Assembly: GCA_018401495.1 (NCBI GenBank)
Contig: JAGYJX010000008.1
Span: 62,001-126,000, forward strand
Direction: 5' to 3'
Origin: Rhodospirillaceae bacterium
GTDB lineage: Bacteria > Pseudomonadota > Alphaproteobacteria > Thalassobaculales > Thalassobaculaceae
Length of the DNA stretch: 64,000 bases
Below are positions 8,080-16,455 of this stretch, one piece after another. The translations under genes were made by a program, and so were the position numbers. The notes below the pieces were generated by a model. It was not told the DNA's origin, ran no database searches, and saw nothing but the letters and a program-made list of their open reading frames with translations. Each line of letters starts with the position of its first letter. Position 1 is the stretch's first letter.

Positions 8080-9181
8080 TGCAGTGGATGTTGCCGCCGC
8101 CGAGCAGGATCTCGCGCGCCGGCACACCGATCACCGCGCGGTCGGGAAGCGCGTCGGCGATGGTCCGCAGCGCCGCCTCGTCGGTGCGTGGATCGAGCAG
8201 AGGCACGATCGCGCGGCCGTTCGCCAGGTAGAAGTTGGCGTAGGAGCCGGCCAGCCGGTCGCCGGCCCGGCGTGGCTTCGAACCGGGCCCGGGCACCAGG
8301 CCGGCGGCTTCCGCCTCGGTCATGCGCAGCGGCCCCGGCATCGGCAGCATCCGGACGTCGAATTCCCGGCCGCGGGCGTCGCGGGTCGAGCGCAGGACCT
8401 CCAGCGCCGCCCGCGAACGCGCGGCCTGCGGGTCGGCCGGGTCGTCCGGCCAGGTCAGCAGCACCAGGCCCGGCGCCGGCAGGTGCAGCAGGTTGTCGAC
8501 GTGGCCGGTGGTCTCGTCCTCGACCACGCCCTCGGGCAACCAGATCACGGTGCGGGCGCCGGTGTAGTCGACCAGCAGACGTTCCGCCTCGGCCCGGCCG
8601 AGATCCGCGTTGCGACCCGGGCTCAGCACGCACTCGACGGTGACCAACAGGGTCCCGTCGCCGTCGCCATGCAGCCCGCCGCCCTCCTGGATCAGCGGGC
8701 TGCGGTAGCGCGCCATGCCTTCGTGGCCGGCGACGGCGGCGGCCACCCCGTCGTCGGCCGACCATTCCGGGTACAGCCCGTGCACCGCGCCACCCCAGGC
8801 GTTGAAGCTCCAGTCGACGGCGCGGCGCTCGCCGCCGGGGCCGACCACCACGCTCGGGCCGACGTCGCGCATCCAGGCGTCGTCGGAGGCGAGCGGCAAC
8901 ACCCGGACCGCCGGCGGCAGCGCGGCGCGGGCGCGCTCCAGCCGGTCCGGGCGCACCCCGACCGTCACCGGCTCGGCGGCGGCGATGGCGTCGGCGACTG
9001 CGGCGAACGCCGCCTCCGCCGGTCGGGCGTCGTGGCGCCAGGTGTCGGCCCGGCAGGGCCACAGCATCCAGGTTCCGGCGTGCGGCTCGAACTCGCCGGG
9101 CATCCGGAAGCCGTCGGCCGCCGGCGTCGACGCCAGCGCTGCCGACGCTGGGGCGGGAGGCGGTCCGGCAGCCCGGGTCAC
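8054..9181 (-). CDS. aguA: Agmatine deiminase
   Basis: The protein of about 375 residues belongs to the agmatine deiminase branch of the guanidino-modifying (PAD) superfamily, converting agmatine to N-carbamoylputrescine plus ammonia for putrescine synthesis. Diagnostic stretches are FRMPGEFEPHAGTWMLWP, DDAWMRDVGPSVVV, WSFNAWGG, TTGHVDNLLHLPAPG, GSYANFYLANGRAIVP, and the nucleophile Cys367 in GGGNIHCITQQ. The ATG at 9103 would cut the conserved N-terminus short, so I prefer the GTG at 9181, which overlaps the stop of the preceding receiver gene in GTGA. The expected partner AguB is not seen nearby. Its 3' end overlaps the convergent PAS_5-like gene. Confidence 0.9.
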   Translation of the reverse strand: MTRAAGPPPAPASAALASTPAADGFRMPGEFEPHAGTWMLWPCRADTWRHDARPAEAAFAAVADAIAAAEPVTVGVRPDRLERARAALPPAVRVLPLASDDAWMRDVGPSVVVGPGGERRAVDWSFNAWGGAVHGLYPEWSADDGVAAAVAGHEGMARYRSPLIQEGGGLHGDGDGTLLVTVECVLSPGRNADLGRAEAERLLVDYTGARTVIWLPEGVVEDETTGHVDNLLHLPAPGLVLLTWPDDPADPQAARSRAALEVLRSTRDARGREFDVRMLPMPGPLRMTEAEAAGLVPGPGSKPRRAGDRLAGSYANFYLANGRAIVPLLDPRTDEAALRTIADALPDRAVIGVPAREILLGGGNIHCITQQVPAG

Positions 9182-9660
9182 GCGCCCCAGACCACGCGCT
9201 CGGGGAAGCGTCGCATCAGCACGGCGTTCAACCGCGCCTCCAGGCGCTTGGCGGGCACCGGCTTGACCAGATAGCCGTCGACGCCCAGCCGCTTGGCCTC
9301 CATCACCCCGGGCGAGGCGCTCTCGCCGGCCAGCAGGACCACCGGGATGTCGGGCGGCAGGGCGGTGGAATCGGCGCGGATCCGGAACAGCAGTTCGAGT
9401 CCGTCGATGCCGTCGGGGCCCTGCAACTGGGCGTCGCACAGCACCAGGGCCGGCTCCAGCTCGGCCGCCTGGGCCGTCGCCTCGGCGGCGGTCCCGGCCT
9501 CGAGCGGCTGTGGCAGGCCGAGTCCGACCAGGGCCCGCACCAGGGCGTTGCGGCTGTCGACGTCCGGCTCGACCACCAGCACCAGCAGGCCCGCGTAGTC
9601 GAACCGCGCCAGCAGCCCGTCCAGGGTCCGCGTCAGCTTTATCGGGGCGGTCGGAGTCAT
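9178..9660 (-). CDS. Single-domain response regulator (receiver only)
   Basis: The 160-residue protein consists of one CheY-like receiver domain after a short N-terminal extension. The acidic pair is degenerate (VLVVEPDVDSRN has Glu31 and Asp33/Asp35). The phospho-acceptor is Asp76 in ALVLCDAQLQG, and Lys134 lies in GYLVKPVPAKR. No output domain follows, so it would act by protein interaction in a phosphorelay or chemotaxis-like pathway. The gene overlaps agmatine deiminase by 4 bases (GTGA), implying translational coupling, an odd pairing for a receiver. No cognate kinase is adjacent; the nearest hybrid kinase in the window is at 35.7 kb. Confidence 0.87.
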   Translation of the reverse strand: MTPTAPIKLTRTLDGLLARFDYAGLLVLVVEPDVDSRNALVRALVGLGLPQPLEAGTAAEATAQAAELEPALVLCDAQLQGPDGIDGLELLFRIRADSTALPPDIPVVLLAGESASPGVMEAKRLGVDGYLVKPVPAKRLEARLNAVLMRRFPERVVWGA

Positions 9661-9800
9661 GGCGCGGCTGGAGTCATGGCGCTGCTATTCCTCTGCGGCC
9701 GCCAGCGGCTCTCCCCTTGCGGCGGCCGTTTCGATAGTGTTCAACGAGTCTAGCCCAGTCGTGCGCCGCTCGAAAGCCGCGGAACCCGGGAGATGCCGAG

Positions 9801-10415
9801 ATGGACGATCTGATCCGATCCGAAGACGATCTGCGGGCGCGCTACGGCAGCGTCAGCCCGCTCGCCGCCAAGAAGCAGCTCGACCGGCTCGACGTCCACG
9901 CCCGTCGGTTCATCGAGCTGTCGCCGTTCCTGGTGATCTCCAGCCACGGCCCCGACGGTGTCGGCGATGTCTCCCCGAAGGGCGACGCCCCCGGGTTCGT
10001 GCAGGTCCTCGACGACCGCACGCTGCTGATCCCGGACCGGCCCGGCAACAACCGTCTCGATACCCTGGCGAACCTGATGACCCACGACGGCGTCGGCCTG
10101 CTGTTCCTGGTGCCGGGGGTGTGCGAGACGCTGCGGGTCAACGGCCGCGCCCGGGTGGTCACCGCCGAGGAGCTGCTGGCGCCGACGGCGGTGCGCGGTC
10201 GCTTGCCGACCGCCGGCATCCTGGTGGCGGTCGAGGAGGTCTACCTGCACTGCGCCAAGGCGCTGGTGCGCTCCAAGCTGTGGGAGGACGACCACAAGGT
10301 CGAGCGCCGGGCGCTGCCGAGCCTCGGCCAGATGCTGGCCGACCAGGTGGCCGGGGTCGACGCCGCCGAGGCCGACGCCCGGGTCGAGGATTCGATCAGG
10401 AACCGCCTGTACTGA
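9801..10415 (+). CDS. PPOX-class FMN-dependent flavoprotein (pyridoxamine 5'-phosphate oxidase-like, MSMEG_1061 type)
   Basis: The 204-residue protein has the split-barrel flavin-binding fold. Matching elements are RRFIELSPFLVISSHGPDG, GDVSPKGDAPGFVQVLDD, the FMN-phosphate-contacting DRPGNNRLDTLANLM, and LRVNGRARVVTAEEL. The C-terminus (YLHCAKALVRSKLWEDD) is typical of the MSMEG_1061-type subgroup. Members reduce or bind small substrates with FMN or F420; none of the pyridoxine-pathway context is present, so the substrate is open. The ATG at 9801 has GGGAGA about 10 bases upstream. It is divergent from the receiver gene at 9660. Confidence 0.85.
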   Translation: MDDLIRSEDDLRARYGSVSPLAAKKQLDRLDVHARRFIELSPFLVISSHGPDGVGDVSPKGDAPGFVQVLDDRTLLIPDRPGNNRLDTLANLMTHDGVGLLFLVPGVCETLRVNGRARVVTAEELLAPTAVRGRLPTAGILVAVEEVYLHCAKALVRSKLWEDDHKVERRALPSLGQMLADQVAGVDAAEADARVEDSIRNRLY

Positions 10416-10643
10416 CCCTTCGCGCCGGCGGCGGGCGCCTCGATAACTCTCCGCCGCCACAGGAGGTTTCAAGTCTTTCCCCAGCCGGTCTTTCCCGGCC
10501 CGCCGCTGCGCGGGGGCCGCGAAGGGCCGGCCAGGGATCTGCGCGCGGCCTCCGGCCGAATGACTTGCTGTCGGCCATGGCAGCCTCCGGGGTGCGGTCG
10601 CGTCGAGCGATACGGTGCCTCGCCGAGGCGTGTGGCGGCGACT

Positions 10644-11609
10644 TCAGTGGGCGTCGATCTCGTCCGCTCCTCGCCGCAACCGCTCGAGCGCGGTGGCGCG
10701 CCGGTGCGGCAGGTCGAGGGTGCGCGCCCGGCTGACGTGATGCAGCGCGATCACCAGCGCCAGCAGGCGAGCATCGTGGGTCAGGCGGGCGGCCCGGGTC
10801 GAGTCGCCGGTGTAGCCGCCCAACGTCGCCCCGACCGCGGCCTCGCCATGGAAATATCGGAGCGAGGCGAAGTCCCAGGCTGGCGCCAGCGCGGAGACGT
10901 CGGCGAAGTCGATCAGGCCGCGGAGTCGGCCGCCACCGTGTCGGATGTTGGCGCCGTTGAGGTCGGCGTGGACGATCGCCGGCTGGGCTTCGGCCGCCGC
11001 GCGGATCGCCGGCTCCAGCCGCTCCAGCCGGGCGACGATCTCCGGCGCCGCATCGGCGACGGGATGCTCGCCGAGCGCCCGTCCGGTGAACGGCCAGGGC
11101 GCTTCGAAGCGGTCGCGGATGCCGGCGTCGGCATCATCGCGCCGGCCGGCGAGGCGGGCACCGTCGACGGCCAGGCGCCCATGTCCGTCGACCGCCGGCA
11201 GCGCGTGCAGGTTGGCGAGCAGCGCGCCGAGCTCGCACCAGACGGAACCGGCGATCGTCGCGTCGGCCGGCTCGCCCTCGATCCAGCGGTCGACGGTCCA
11301 CGCCGGCCGGCCGGGAGCGGCGGCCAGACCCGGATGGGAGCGATGGTCGGCCAATGGCCGGGCGACCGGGGCGCCCGGGGACGACAGCAGCAGGCGTCGT
11401 ATGGCGATATCGGCGTCGAGTTCGCCCGGCCGGTCCGGCCGGGGCGCCAGCACGCGCACGGCGACCGGGCCGTCGTCGGTGTCGGCGCGCCATACCTCGC
11501 AGGTCGACGCCTTGGCCACGAAGACGATGGCTCGCGCGCCGAGTCCGAGGCCGTCGAGCAGCCGCCGGATCGCCTCCCGCGCATGATCGGATGACACGGC
11601 CGCTGCCAC
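10644..11609 (-). CDS. Aminoglycoside phosphotransferase (APH)-fold kinase
   Basis: The 321-residue protein has the APH/choline kinase fold. The catalytic loop is IVHADLNGANI (His214, Asp216, Asn221), followed by the metal-binding Asp234 in LIDFADVSALAPAWDFASL. The N-lobe strand pair STCEVWRADTDDGPVAVRVL supplies the ATP site. The family phosphorylates small alcohols such as homoserine, choline, sugars or macrolides; nothing nearby identifies the substrate, and antibiotic resistance should not be assumed. The start is a GTG, at 11609 or at 11597 (the latter better spaced from AGGGA). It diverges from the DUF2333 gene at 11649. The 229 bases downstream (10416-10643) hold GC-rich inverted repeats but no gene. 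Confidence 0.82.
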   Translation of the reverse strand: MAAAVSSDHAREAIRRLLDGLGLGARAIVFVAKASTCEVWRADTDDGPVAVRVLAPRPDRPGELDADIAIRRLLLSSPGAPVARPLADHRSHPGLAAAPGRPAWTVDRWIEGEPADATIAGSVWCELGALLANLHALPAVDGHGRLAVDGARLAGRRDDADAGIRDRFEAPWPFTGRALGEHPVADAAPEIVARLERLEPAIRAAAEAQPAIVHADLNGANIRHGGGRLRGLIDFADVSALAPAWDFASLRYFHGEAAVGATLGGYTGDSTRAARLTHDARLLALVIALHHVSRARTLDLPHRRATALERLRRGADEIDAH

Positions 11610-11648
11610 TCCCTATGTCTGCCAAGTGCCGATCGGAAGGAGAATGCC

Positions 11649-12632
11649 ATGACCCGACCCGCCGTCGACTGGGACGACGAGTACTCAGCCCCGCGTCGGC
11701 GTTGGCTGTCAGGGAGGGGGATACTCCGCTGGAGCGGCTGGAGCCTGCTCGGTCTCGTCGTCGCCGGGCTGCTCTACTACGCGGTCGGCGGCTTCGTCAT
11801 GAACGTGATCGACGACGACCCGGCCTTCCAGCCGGCGGAGTTCCCGCCCGGCTCCAGCAAGGCGGTGGCCGCGGCCGCGGCGCTGATCGACCGCGAGGTC
11901 AACCAGCACTTCTGGGTCGCCAACGATCCGTTCTTCTATCCCTCGGCCTGGCTCGACAACACGCCGAACTACCAGCAGGGAATTATCTACGCGCTGTCGC
12001 GGTTCACGGTGGAGATGACCGACCAGATCGGCCGCACCCGCGGCTCGTCGGAGGCCGACCGCGACCTCGACCGGGCCGCCGGGCTGCTGAAGTTTCCGGG
12101 CAATGTGTGGATCTACGACCTGTCGACGTCGTTCCTGCCGACGGCCTCGTCGGAATCGCAGTACCGCGCCGCAAGGCGGGCGTTGCTGACCTACAACGAC
12201 CGCCTCGCGGCCGGGCAGGCGGTGTTCGAGCGGCGCTCCGACAACCTGCTGGCCACCATCGAGCGGATTGCTGCCGATCTCGGCTCGGCGTCGGCCACGA
12301 TCGACCAGCATCTGGCGGCGTCGCGCGGCTGGTCGATCGATACCCGCGTCGACGACATCTTCTACGGCGTGAAGGGACGCCTGTACGGCTACCATGTCCT
12401 GCTGCGGGCGCTCGGCGAGGATTTCGCGCCGATCATCCAGGAGCGCCAGTTGGTCGGAGCCTGGACCCAGATGCTGGAGTCGCTGCGGCAGGCGGCGGTT
12501 CTCGATCCGCTGGTGGTCGTCAACGGCGAACCGGACGGCCTGTACTTCCCGAGCCACCTGGCGGTCCAGGGCTTCTACCTGCTGCGATCGCGCACGCAGT
12601 TGCGTGAAATCTCGTCGATCCTGCTGCGGTAG
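11649..12632 (+). CDS. DUF2333 family membrane-anchored protein
   Basis: The 327-residue protein has a cytoplasmic N-terminus, one membrane helix (about residues 29-52, SLLGLVVAGLLYYAVGGFVM) and a long extracytoplasmic part. Family landmarks are FPPGSSKAVAAAAALIDREV, FWVANDPFFYPSAWLDN, FPGNVWIYD and GRLYGYHVLLRALGEDF. DUF2333 proteins occur widely in Gram-negative bacteria with no established function; the membrane anchor suggests an envelope role. AGGAGA lies 7 bases before the ATG. Its 3' end faces phaR across a palindromic repeat element. Confidence 0.85.
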   Translation: MTRPAVDWDDEYSAPRRRWLSGRGILRWSGWSLLGLVVAGLLYYAVGGFVMNVIDDDPAFQPAEFPPGSSKAVAAAAALIDREVNQHFWVANDPFFYPSAWLDNTPNYQQGIIYALSRFTVEMTDQIGRTRGSSEADRDLDRAAGLLKFPGNVWIYDLSTSFLPTASSESQYRAARRALLTYNDRLAAGQAVFERRSDNLLATIERIAADLGSASATIDQHLAASRGWSIDTRVDDIFYGVKGRLYGYHVLLRALGEDFAPIIQERQLVGAWTQMLESLRQAAVLDPLVVVNGEPDGLYFPSHLAVQGFYLLRSRTQLREISSILLR

Positions 12633-12639
12633 CGGCGGG

Positions 12640-12775
12640 GCGGCGGGTGGCCCCGGGTCGCGCTACGCTTGCCCGGGGTGACGACGGGGGAGGTGGGCGA
12701 GCGGGGGTGCGGACCCATCATTCGCCGTGATCCCGGACCGGACCGCCGCCGGCGGGACGGATCCGGGACCGCCGC
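12640..12775. repeat. Intergenic palindromic repeat, second locus
   Basis: This lies between the convergent DUF2333 and phaR genes. A left unit (12644-12702) reads like the 4.3 kb repeat with several substitutions (CCCCGGGTCGCGC ... CCCGGGGTGACGACGGG). A right unit (12728-12772) contains ATCCCGGACCGGACCGCC and closes with GGATCCGGGACC. The left and right ends are mutually complementary, so a long hairpin is possible. No gene is seen here. Confidence 0.75.
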
Positions 12776-12791
12776 GCGACTCCGGACTGCG

Positions 12792-13427
12792 TCAGGACTT
12801 GTCGATGGTGCCGAGTTTCTCGAGCTGGTGGCGGAGCTGCTCCACCTGATCCTGCAGCGTGCGCACGGCGGCGGCGGTCTGGTCGGCGCTCGACTCAGGC
12901 TCGGCGGCCGTCGGCGCCGGCTTGATCGGGCCGCCGACAGGAGGGGTGAAGATCTTCATGGCCTGTTCGAACATGGCGAGGTTGGTCTTCGTCATGTCGT
13001 CGAACTGGGTGAACGGGAACAGGCCCCCGAACGCCTCCTTCATGTAGCTCCGCATGCGGTCCTGGTTGTCGGAGAAGGTGGTCATCGCCGTCTCCAGGTA
13101 GCGCGGCACAACCATCTGCAGATTGTCGCCGTAGAACCCGATGAGCTGGCGCAGGAAGCCGATCGGCAGCAGGTTCTGGCCCTTGCCCTCCTCCTCGACG
13201 ATGATCTGCGTCAGCACCGCCCGGGTGATGTCCTCGCCGGTCTTGGCGTCGTACACCACGAAGTCCACGTCCTCCTTCACCATCTGGCACAGATGGTCGA
13301 GGGTGACGTAGCTGCTGGTCGCGGTGTTGTAGAGGCGCCGGTTGGCGTACTTCTTGATAGTGACGATGCTGTCGTCACCGTCGGTCTTGCCGTTCTGGGC
13401 GCGGGATGTCTTGGTCTTTTCCGCCAT
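12792..13427 (-). CDS. phaR: PhaR, polyhydroxyalkanoate synthesis repressor
   Basis: The 211-residue DNA-binding protein represses phasin and PHA synthesis genes and is released on binding PHA granules. The N-terminal PHB/PHA accumulation regulator DNA-binding domain is clear: VTIKKYANRRLYNTATSSYV, then LCQMVKEDVDFVVYDAKTG and ITRAVLTQIIVEEE. The second conserved block, LLPIGFLRQLIGFYGDNLQ, and the C-terminal coiled coil (TLQDQVEQLRHQLEKL) follow. The start is the ATG at 13427; an in-frame GTG directly before it is also possible. It diverges from the PHA-synthase-like gene across a 241-base region holding candidate binding sites, which fits autoregulation and control of that gene. Confidence 0.93.
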   Translation of the reverse strand: MAEKTKTSRAQNGKTDGDDSIVTIKKYANRRLYNTATSSYVTLDHLCQMVKEDVDFVVYDAKTGEDITRAVLTQIIVEEEGKGQNLLPIGFLRQLIGFYGDNLQMVVPRYLETAMTTFSDNQDRMRSYMKEAFGGLFPFTQFDDMTKTNLAMFEQAMKIFTPPVGGPIKPAPTAAEPESSADQTAAAVRTLQDQVEQLRHQLEKLGTIDKS

Positions 13428-13532
13428 CACGTCGTCCGCTGCTCCCTCGTCGTGGCGCGCGTCTGGCCGCCGCAGGTTTCACGGTTCGCACGACCTCGGC
13501 TCGAACCGCATCAAACACTGCGCGTTTGCCTT

Positions 13533-13575
13533 TTGCTTTGCAACGGGTAAGGTTCGAAACGCTTGGAAACGCTTG
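13533..13575. promoter_or_regulatory. Candidate PhaR operator and tandem repeat in the phaR/PHA-synthase intergenic region
   Basis: The divergent phaR-synthase spacer (13428-13668) is locally AT-richer and contains an exact inverted repeat TTGC-TTT-GCAA at 13533-13543. It resembles the reported TGC...GCA-type PhaR sites of other alphaproteobacteria. Immediately after it is a perfect tandem duplication of GAAACGCTTG (13556-13565 and 13566-13575), a 10-bp period that would place both units on one DNA face. The regulatory role is inferred from position and symmetry. Confidence 0.45.
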
Positions 13576-13668
13576 GGTTCCCGGCCGTGCCGCGTCGCGA
13601 TATCCAGGCGCCGGCGCCGGGCTTCCGCGGCTTGGCCGGAATCCGGGCGCGTGACATACTCCGCCGCC

Positions 13669-15278
13669 ATGACGCGTCCTCCTGACCCGAACGAACTGGC
13701 CCGCCGTTTCCTGGACCTCTGGCAGGACCAGGTGCAGGCGATGGCCACCGACCCCGAGATGGCCGACGCCGTCCGGCGGTGGAGCGCGCTGTGGACGGGC
13801 CCGGGCCGTTCGCCGGGAACGGCTCCGGCCGCCGGTCCCGGCGACGGGCTGCAACCGGGGTACCGGACGACCGTCGACGAGCGGTATAGTGGCGCCGCCG
13901 CTGCTGAGCCGGCGGGCAAGGGCCAGGCGGTGAGCGAGGGACGGCGGGAGCATGGTCGGCCGGGAGAGCAGCGACACGCCGGCGAGCGGCGTCCGACCGC
14001 GGCCGGGACCGCGGCCGCTGCCGTTGTACCTGACCACGGCGGCGACGACCTGGCTGTCGTCCTACGCGAGCTCCGCCGCCTGGAGGAGCGGATCGATCGA
14101 CTGGAAGCCCGGTTCGAGCGAGGCGGCCGCCAGCCTGAGGGAGCAGCTCGCGGCCCTGGACGCGGCACGGGCGGCCGAGGCTGACCGCGGCGCAGCCGGC
14201 GCCACGATCCCGAGTTTCGAGCAGGCCATCGACGAGGAGGCGCGCCGCCGGATGGGGCGCTTCCTGGACGGCGTGCAGGCCTACCGGGCGCATCCCTACC
14301 ATCGCCCGGTGCTCGACCCGCCGGTGTGCTGGAAGGAAGGCACCACCCGGCTGCTGGATTACGGCGCGGTGCCGGAGGCGGCGGTTCCGTTCGGCGGCGC
14401 GCCGATCCTGGTGGTCCCGTCGCTGGTCAACCGCGGCTATGTCCTCGATCTCGCGCCCGAGCGGTCGCTGCTGCGCGCGCTTGCCGCCGCCGGCTTCCGG
14501 CCGTTCCTGGTCGAGTGGGGCTTCCCCGGCGAGGCCGAGCGGCGGTTCACCCTGACCGACTACGTCGCCGGCCGCCTGGAGGGCGCGCTGGAGGCGGTGC
14601 TGACGATCTCCGGCCGCCGGCCGGCGGTGCTCGGCTACTGCATGGGCGGGCTGCTGGCGCTGGCGCTGGCGCAGCGCCGGCCGCGCGACACCGGCGCGCT
14701 GGCGCTGCTGGCCACCCCTGGGACTTCGCCGCCGACGCGCCGCCGATCGCCGCCTCCCTGCCCCTGGCGCAACCCTGGCTGACGGCTATGATCGAGCAGG
14801 CCGGCTGGTCTGCCGACCGACCTGATTCAAACCCTGTTCTTCGCGCTCGACCCGATGCTGGTCATCCGCAAGTTCCTGCGCTTCGCCGACCTCGATCCCG
14901 CCAGCCCGGGGGCGGTGGAGTTCGTCGCGCTCGAGGACTGGCTGAACGACGGCGTGCCGCTGGCCGCGCCGGTGGCGCGCGAGGCGCTGTTCGAGTGGTA
15001 CGGCCGCAACACGCCGGCCGCCGGCGACTGGCGGATCGCCGGCGCGCCCGGTCGAGCCGGAGCGGGTCGAGGCACCCGCCCTGGTGATGATCCCGGCGCG
15101 CGACCGCATCGTGCCGCCGGCCTCGGCGCGGGCGCTGGCCGACCGCCTGCCGAACGCGACCCGCGCCGACGTGGCGATGGGCCACATCGGCATGGTGGTC
15201 GGCGCCGCCGCGCCGCGCCGGGCCTGGAGCACCCTGATCGACTGGCTGACCGAGAACCTGGAGACCGCACCGGCATGA
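13669..15278 (+). CDS. phaC: PHA synthase-like alpha/beta hydrolase (class III PhaC-like) with PhaE-like helical N-terminal region; frame broken
   Basis: The conserved product spans about 536 codons. The C-terminal part is a PHA-synthase-type alpha/beta hydrolase: ILVVPSLVNRGYVLDL, the lipase-like box GYCMGG holding the nucleophile Cys (near 14640), the Asp in PARDRIVPP and the His in MGHIGMVV. It would polymerise hydroxyacyl-CoA at PHA granules. The N-terminal part (PNELARRFLDLWQDQVQAM, then a coiled coil LRRLEERIDRLEARFE) looks like a small PhaE-type partner. The frame shifts near 14118, 14717, 14808 and 15048. The first shift decides whether PhaE-like and PhaC-like parts are one protein or two; a stop at 14184 exists in the first frame. 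The end overlaps the next gene in ATGA. Confidence 0.72.
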
Positions 15279-16393
15279 ACGACACGAACACGACGCAAGG
15301 CGAGGAATCCATCGAGACCCTGCGCGAGGCCTGCCAGACCCTGCACGAGGTCGTCGACCGGGCCCGGGCCCGGCTCGACCGCAACGTCTGGGACTACCTG
15401 CGCGGCGGCACCGAGAGCGAGACCACGCTCCGGCGCAACCGGCTGGCCTTCGACCGCTGGGCGTTCCGGCCGCGGGTGCTGAACGACATGCGCGAGGTCG
15501 ACACCGGCGGCACCTTCCTCGGCCACCGGCTGCGGCTGCCGGTGCTGCTGTGCCCGATCGGCTCGCTCGAGAGCTTCCACCCCGACGGGCCGCGCGCCGC
15601 CATGCGCGCCGCCGCCGAGTTCGGGGTGCCGCTGTTCCTGTCGTCGGTCGGCACCGTCCCGCTGGAGGATGTGGCGACGGTCGAGGGCGGCGTGAAGGTG
15701 TTCTGCCTGTACAAGCGCGGCGACGACGACTGGCTCGACGGGGTGGTCGCCCGCGCCGTCGACCACGGCTACGACGCCTTCGCGATCACCGTCGACAGCG
15801 CCTGGTACAGCCGGCGCGAGCGCGACCTCGCCAACCGCTTCGTCAAGCCGTGGCGCCAGGTCCCCGGCATGGAGTTCCAGAAGGCGCTGAACTGGGCCGA
15901 CATCGCGCGCTTCAAGAAGACCTACGACATCCCGCTGATCCTCAAGGGCATCGCCACCGCCGAGGACGCCCGTCTTGCGATCGAGCACGGCGCCGACGCG
16001 GTGTTCGTCTCCAACCACGGCGGCCGCCAGCTCGACCACGGGCTCGGCGCGCTCGACGTGCTGCCGGAGGTGGTCGACGCGGTGCGCGGCCGGGCGACGG
16101 TCGTGGTCGACGGCGGCGTGGTGCGCGGCACCGACATCGCCAAGGCGCGGGCGCTCGGCGCCGACGTGGTCGGCATCGGCCGGCTGCTGTGCTGCGGGCT
16201 GGCCGCCGGCGGGACGGCCGGGGTGGTGCGGGTGCTGGAACTGCTGGAGGAGGAGTGCCGGATCGACCTCGGCCTGCTCGGCGTGCACCGCTTCGACCAG
16301 CTCGACGGCCGCTACCTGGCGCGCGCCGAGCCGGGTGATGGAGCCGGGAATGTGGAGCCAGTACCCGCTGGTCGGGGCGGCGGCGCGCGGTAG
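15275..16393 (+). CDS. FMN-dependent alpha-hydroxy-acid dehydrogenase (LldD/glycolate oxidase family)
   Basis: The protein of about 372 residues is a TIM-barrel flavoenzyme that oxidises an L-2-hydroxy acid such as lactate, glycolate or mandelate. Landmarks are VWDYLRGGTESETTLRRN, LPVLLCPIGSLESFHPDG, the catalytic segment VSNHGGRQLDHGLGALD (active His and Arg), and the FMN-phosphate loop VVDGGVVRGTDIAKARALG. The ATG overlaps the stop of the PHA-synthase-like gene in ATGA, so the two are coupled. The last 20 or so codons look frame-shifted near 16333: the alternative frame gives EPVMEPGMWSQYPLVGAAAR, a more natural family C-terminus. A perfect hairpin terminator follows the TAG. Confidence 0.87.
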   Translation: MNDTNTTQGEESIETLREACQTLHEVVDRARARLDRNVWDYLRGGTESETTLRRNRLAFDRWAFRPRVLNDMREVDTGGTFLGHRLRLPVLLCPIGSLESFHPDGPRAAMRAAAEFGVPLFLSSVGTVPLEDVATVEGGVKVFCLYKRGDDDWLDGVVARAVDHGYDAFAITVDSAWYSRRERDLANRFVKPWRQVPGMEFQKALNWADIARFKKTYDIPLILKGIATAEDARLAIEHGADAVFVSNHGGRQLDHGLGALDVLPEVVDAVRGRATVVVDGGVVRGTDIAKARALGADVVGIGRLLCCGLAAGGTAGVVRVLELLEEECRIDLGLLGVHRFDQLDGRYLARAEPGDGAGNVEPVPAGRGGGAR

Positions 16394-16403
16394 CCGCCAA
16401 CGG

Positions 16404-16438
16404 ATCGGGCCCGGGGCGGCGTCCGCCCCGGGCCCGAT
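16404..16438. terminator. Bidirectional intrinsic terminator hairpin
   Basis: A perfect 16-bp stem (ATCGGGCCCGGGGCGG at 16404-16419 paired with 16423-16438) encloses a 3-base loop. It lies exactly between two converging genes, the hydroxy-acid dehydrogenase and the chemoreceptor. There is no T-tract, as is usual in high-GC genomes. Confidence 0.75.
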
Positions 16439-16455
16439 GCCGTGGATGCCGGCCG

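Noticed and set aside
10644..11609. APH-fold protein as an antibiotic resistance gene
   Set aside because: The fold covers many metabolic kinases, there is no mobile-element context, and no resistance-subfamily motif is visible.
13669..15278. The PHA synthase-like gene as a degraded pseudogene
   Set aside because: The breaks are of the same kind and density as in essential genes of this window, and every catalytic residue is preserved.
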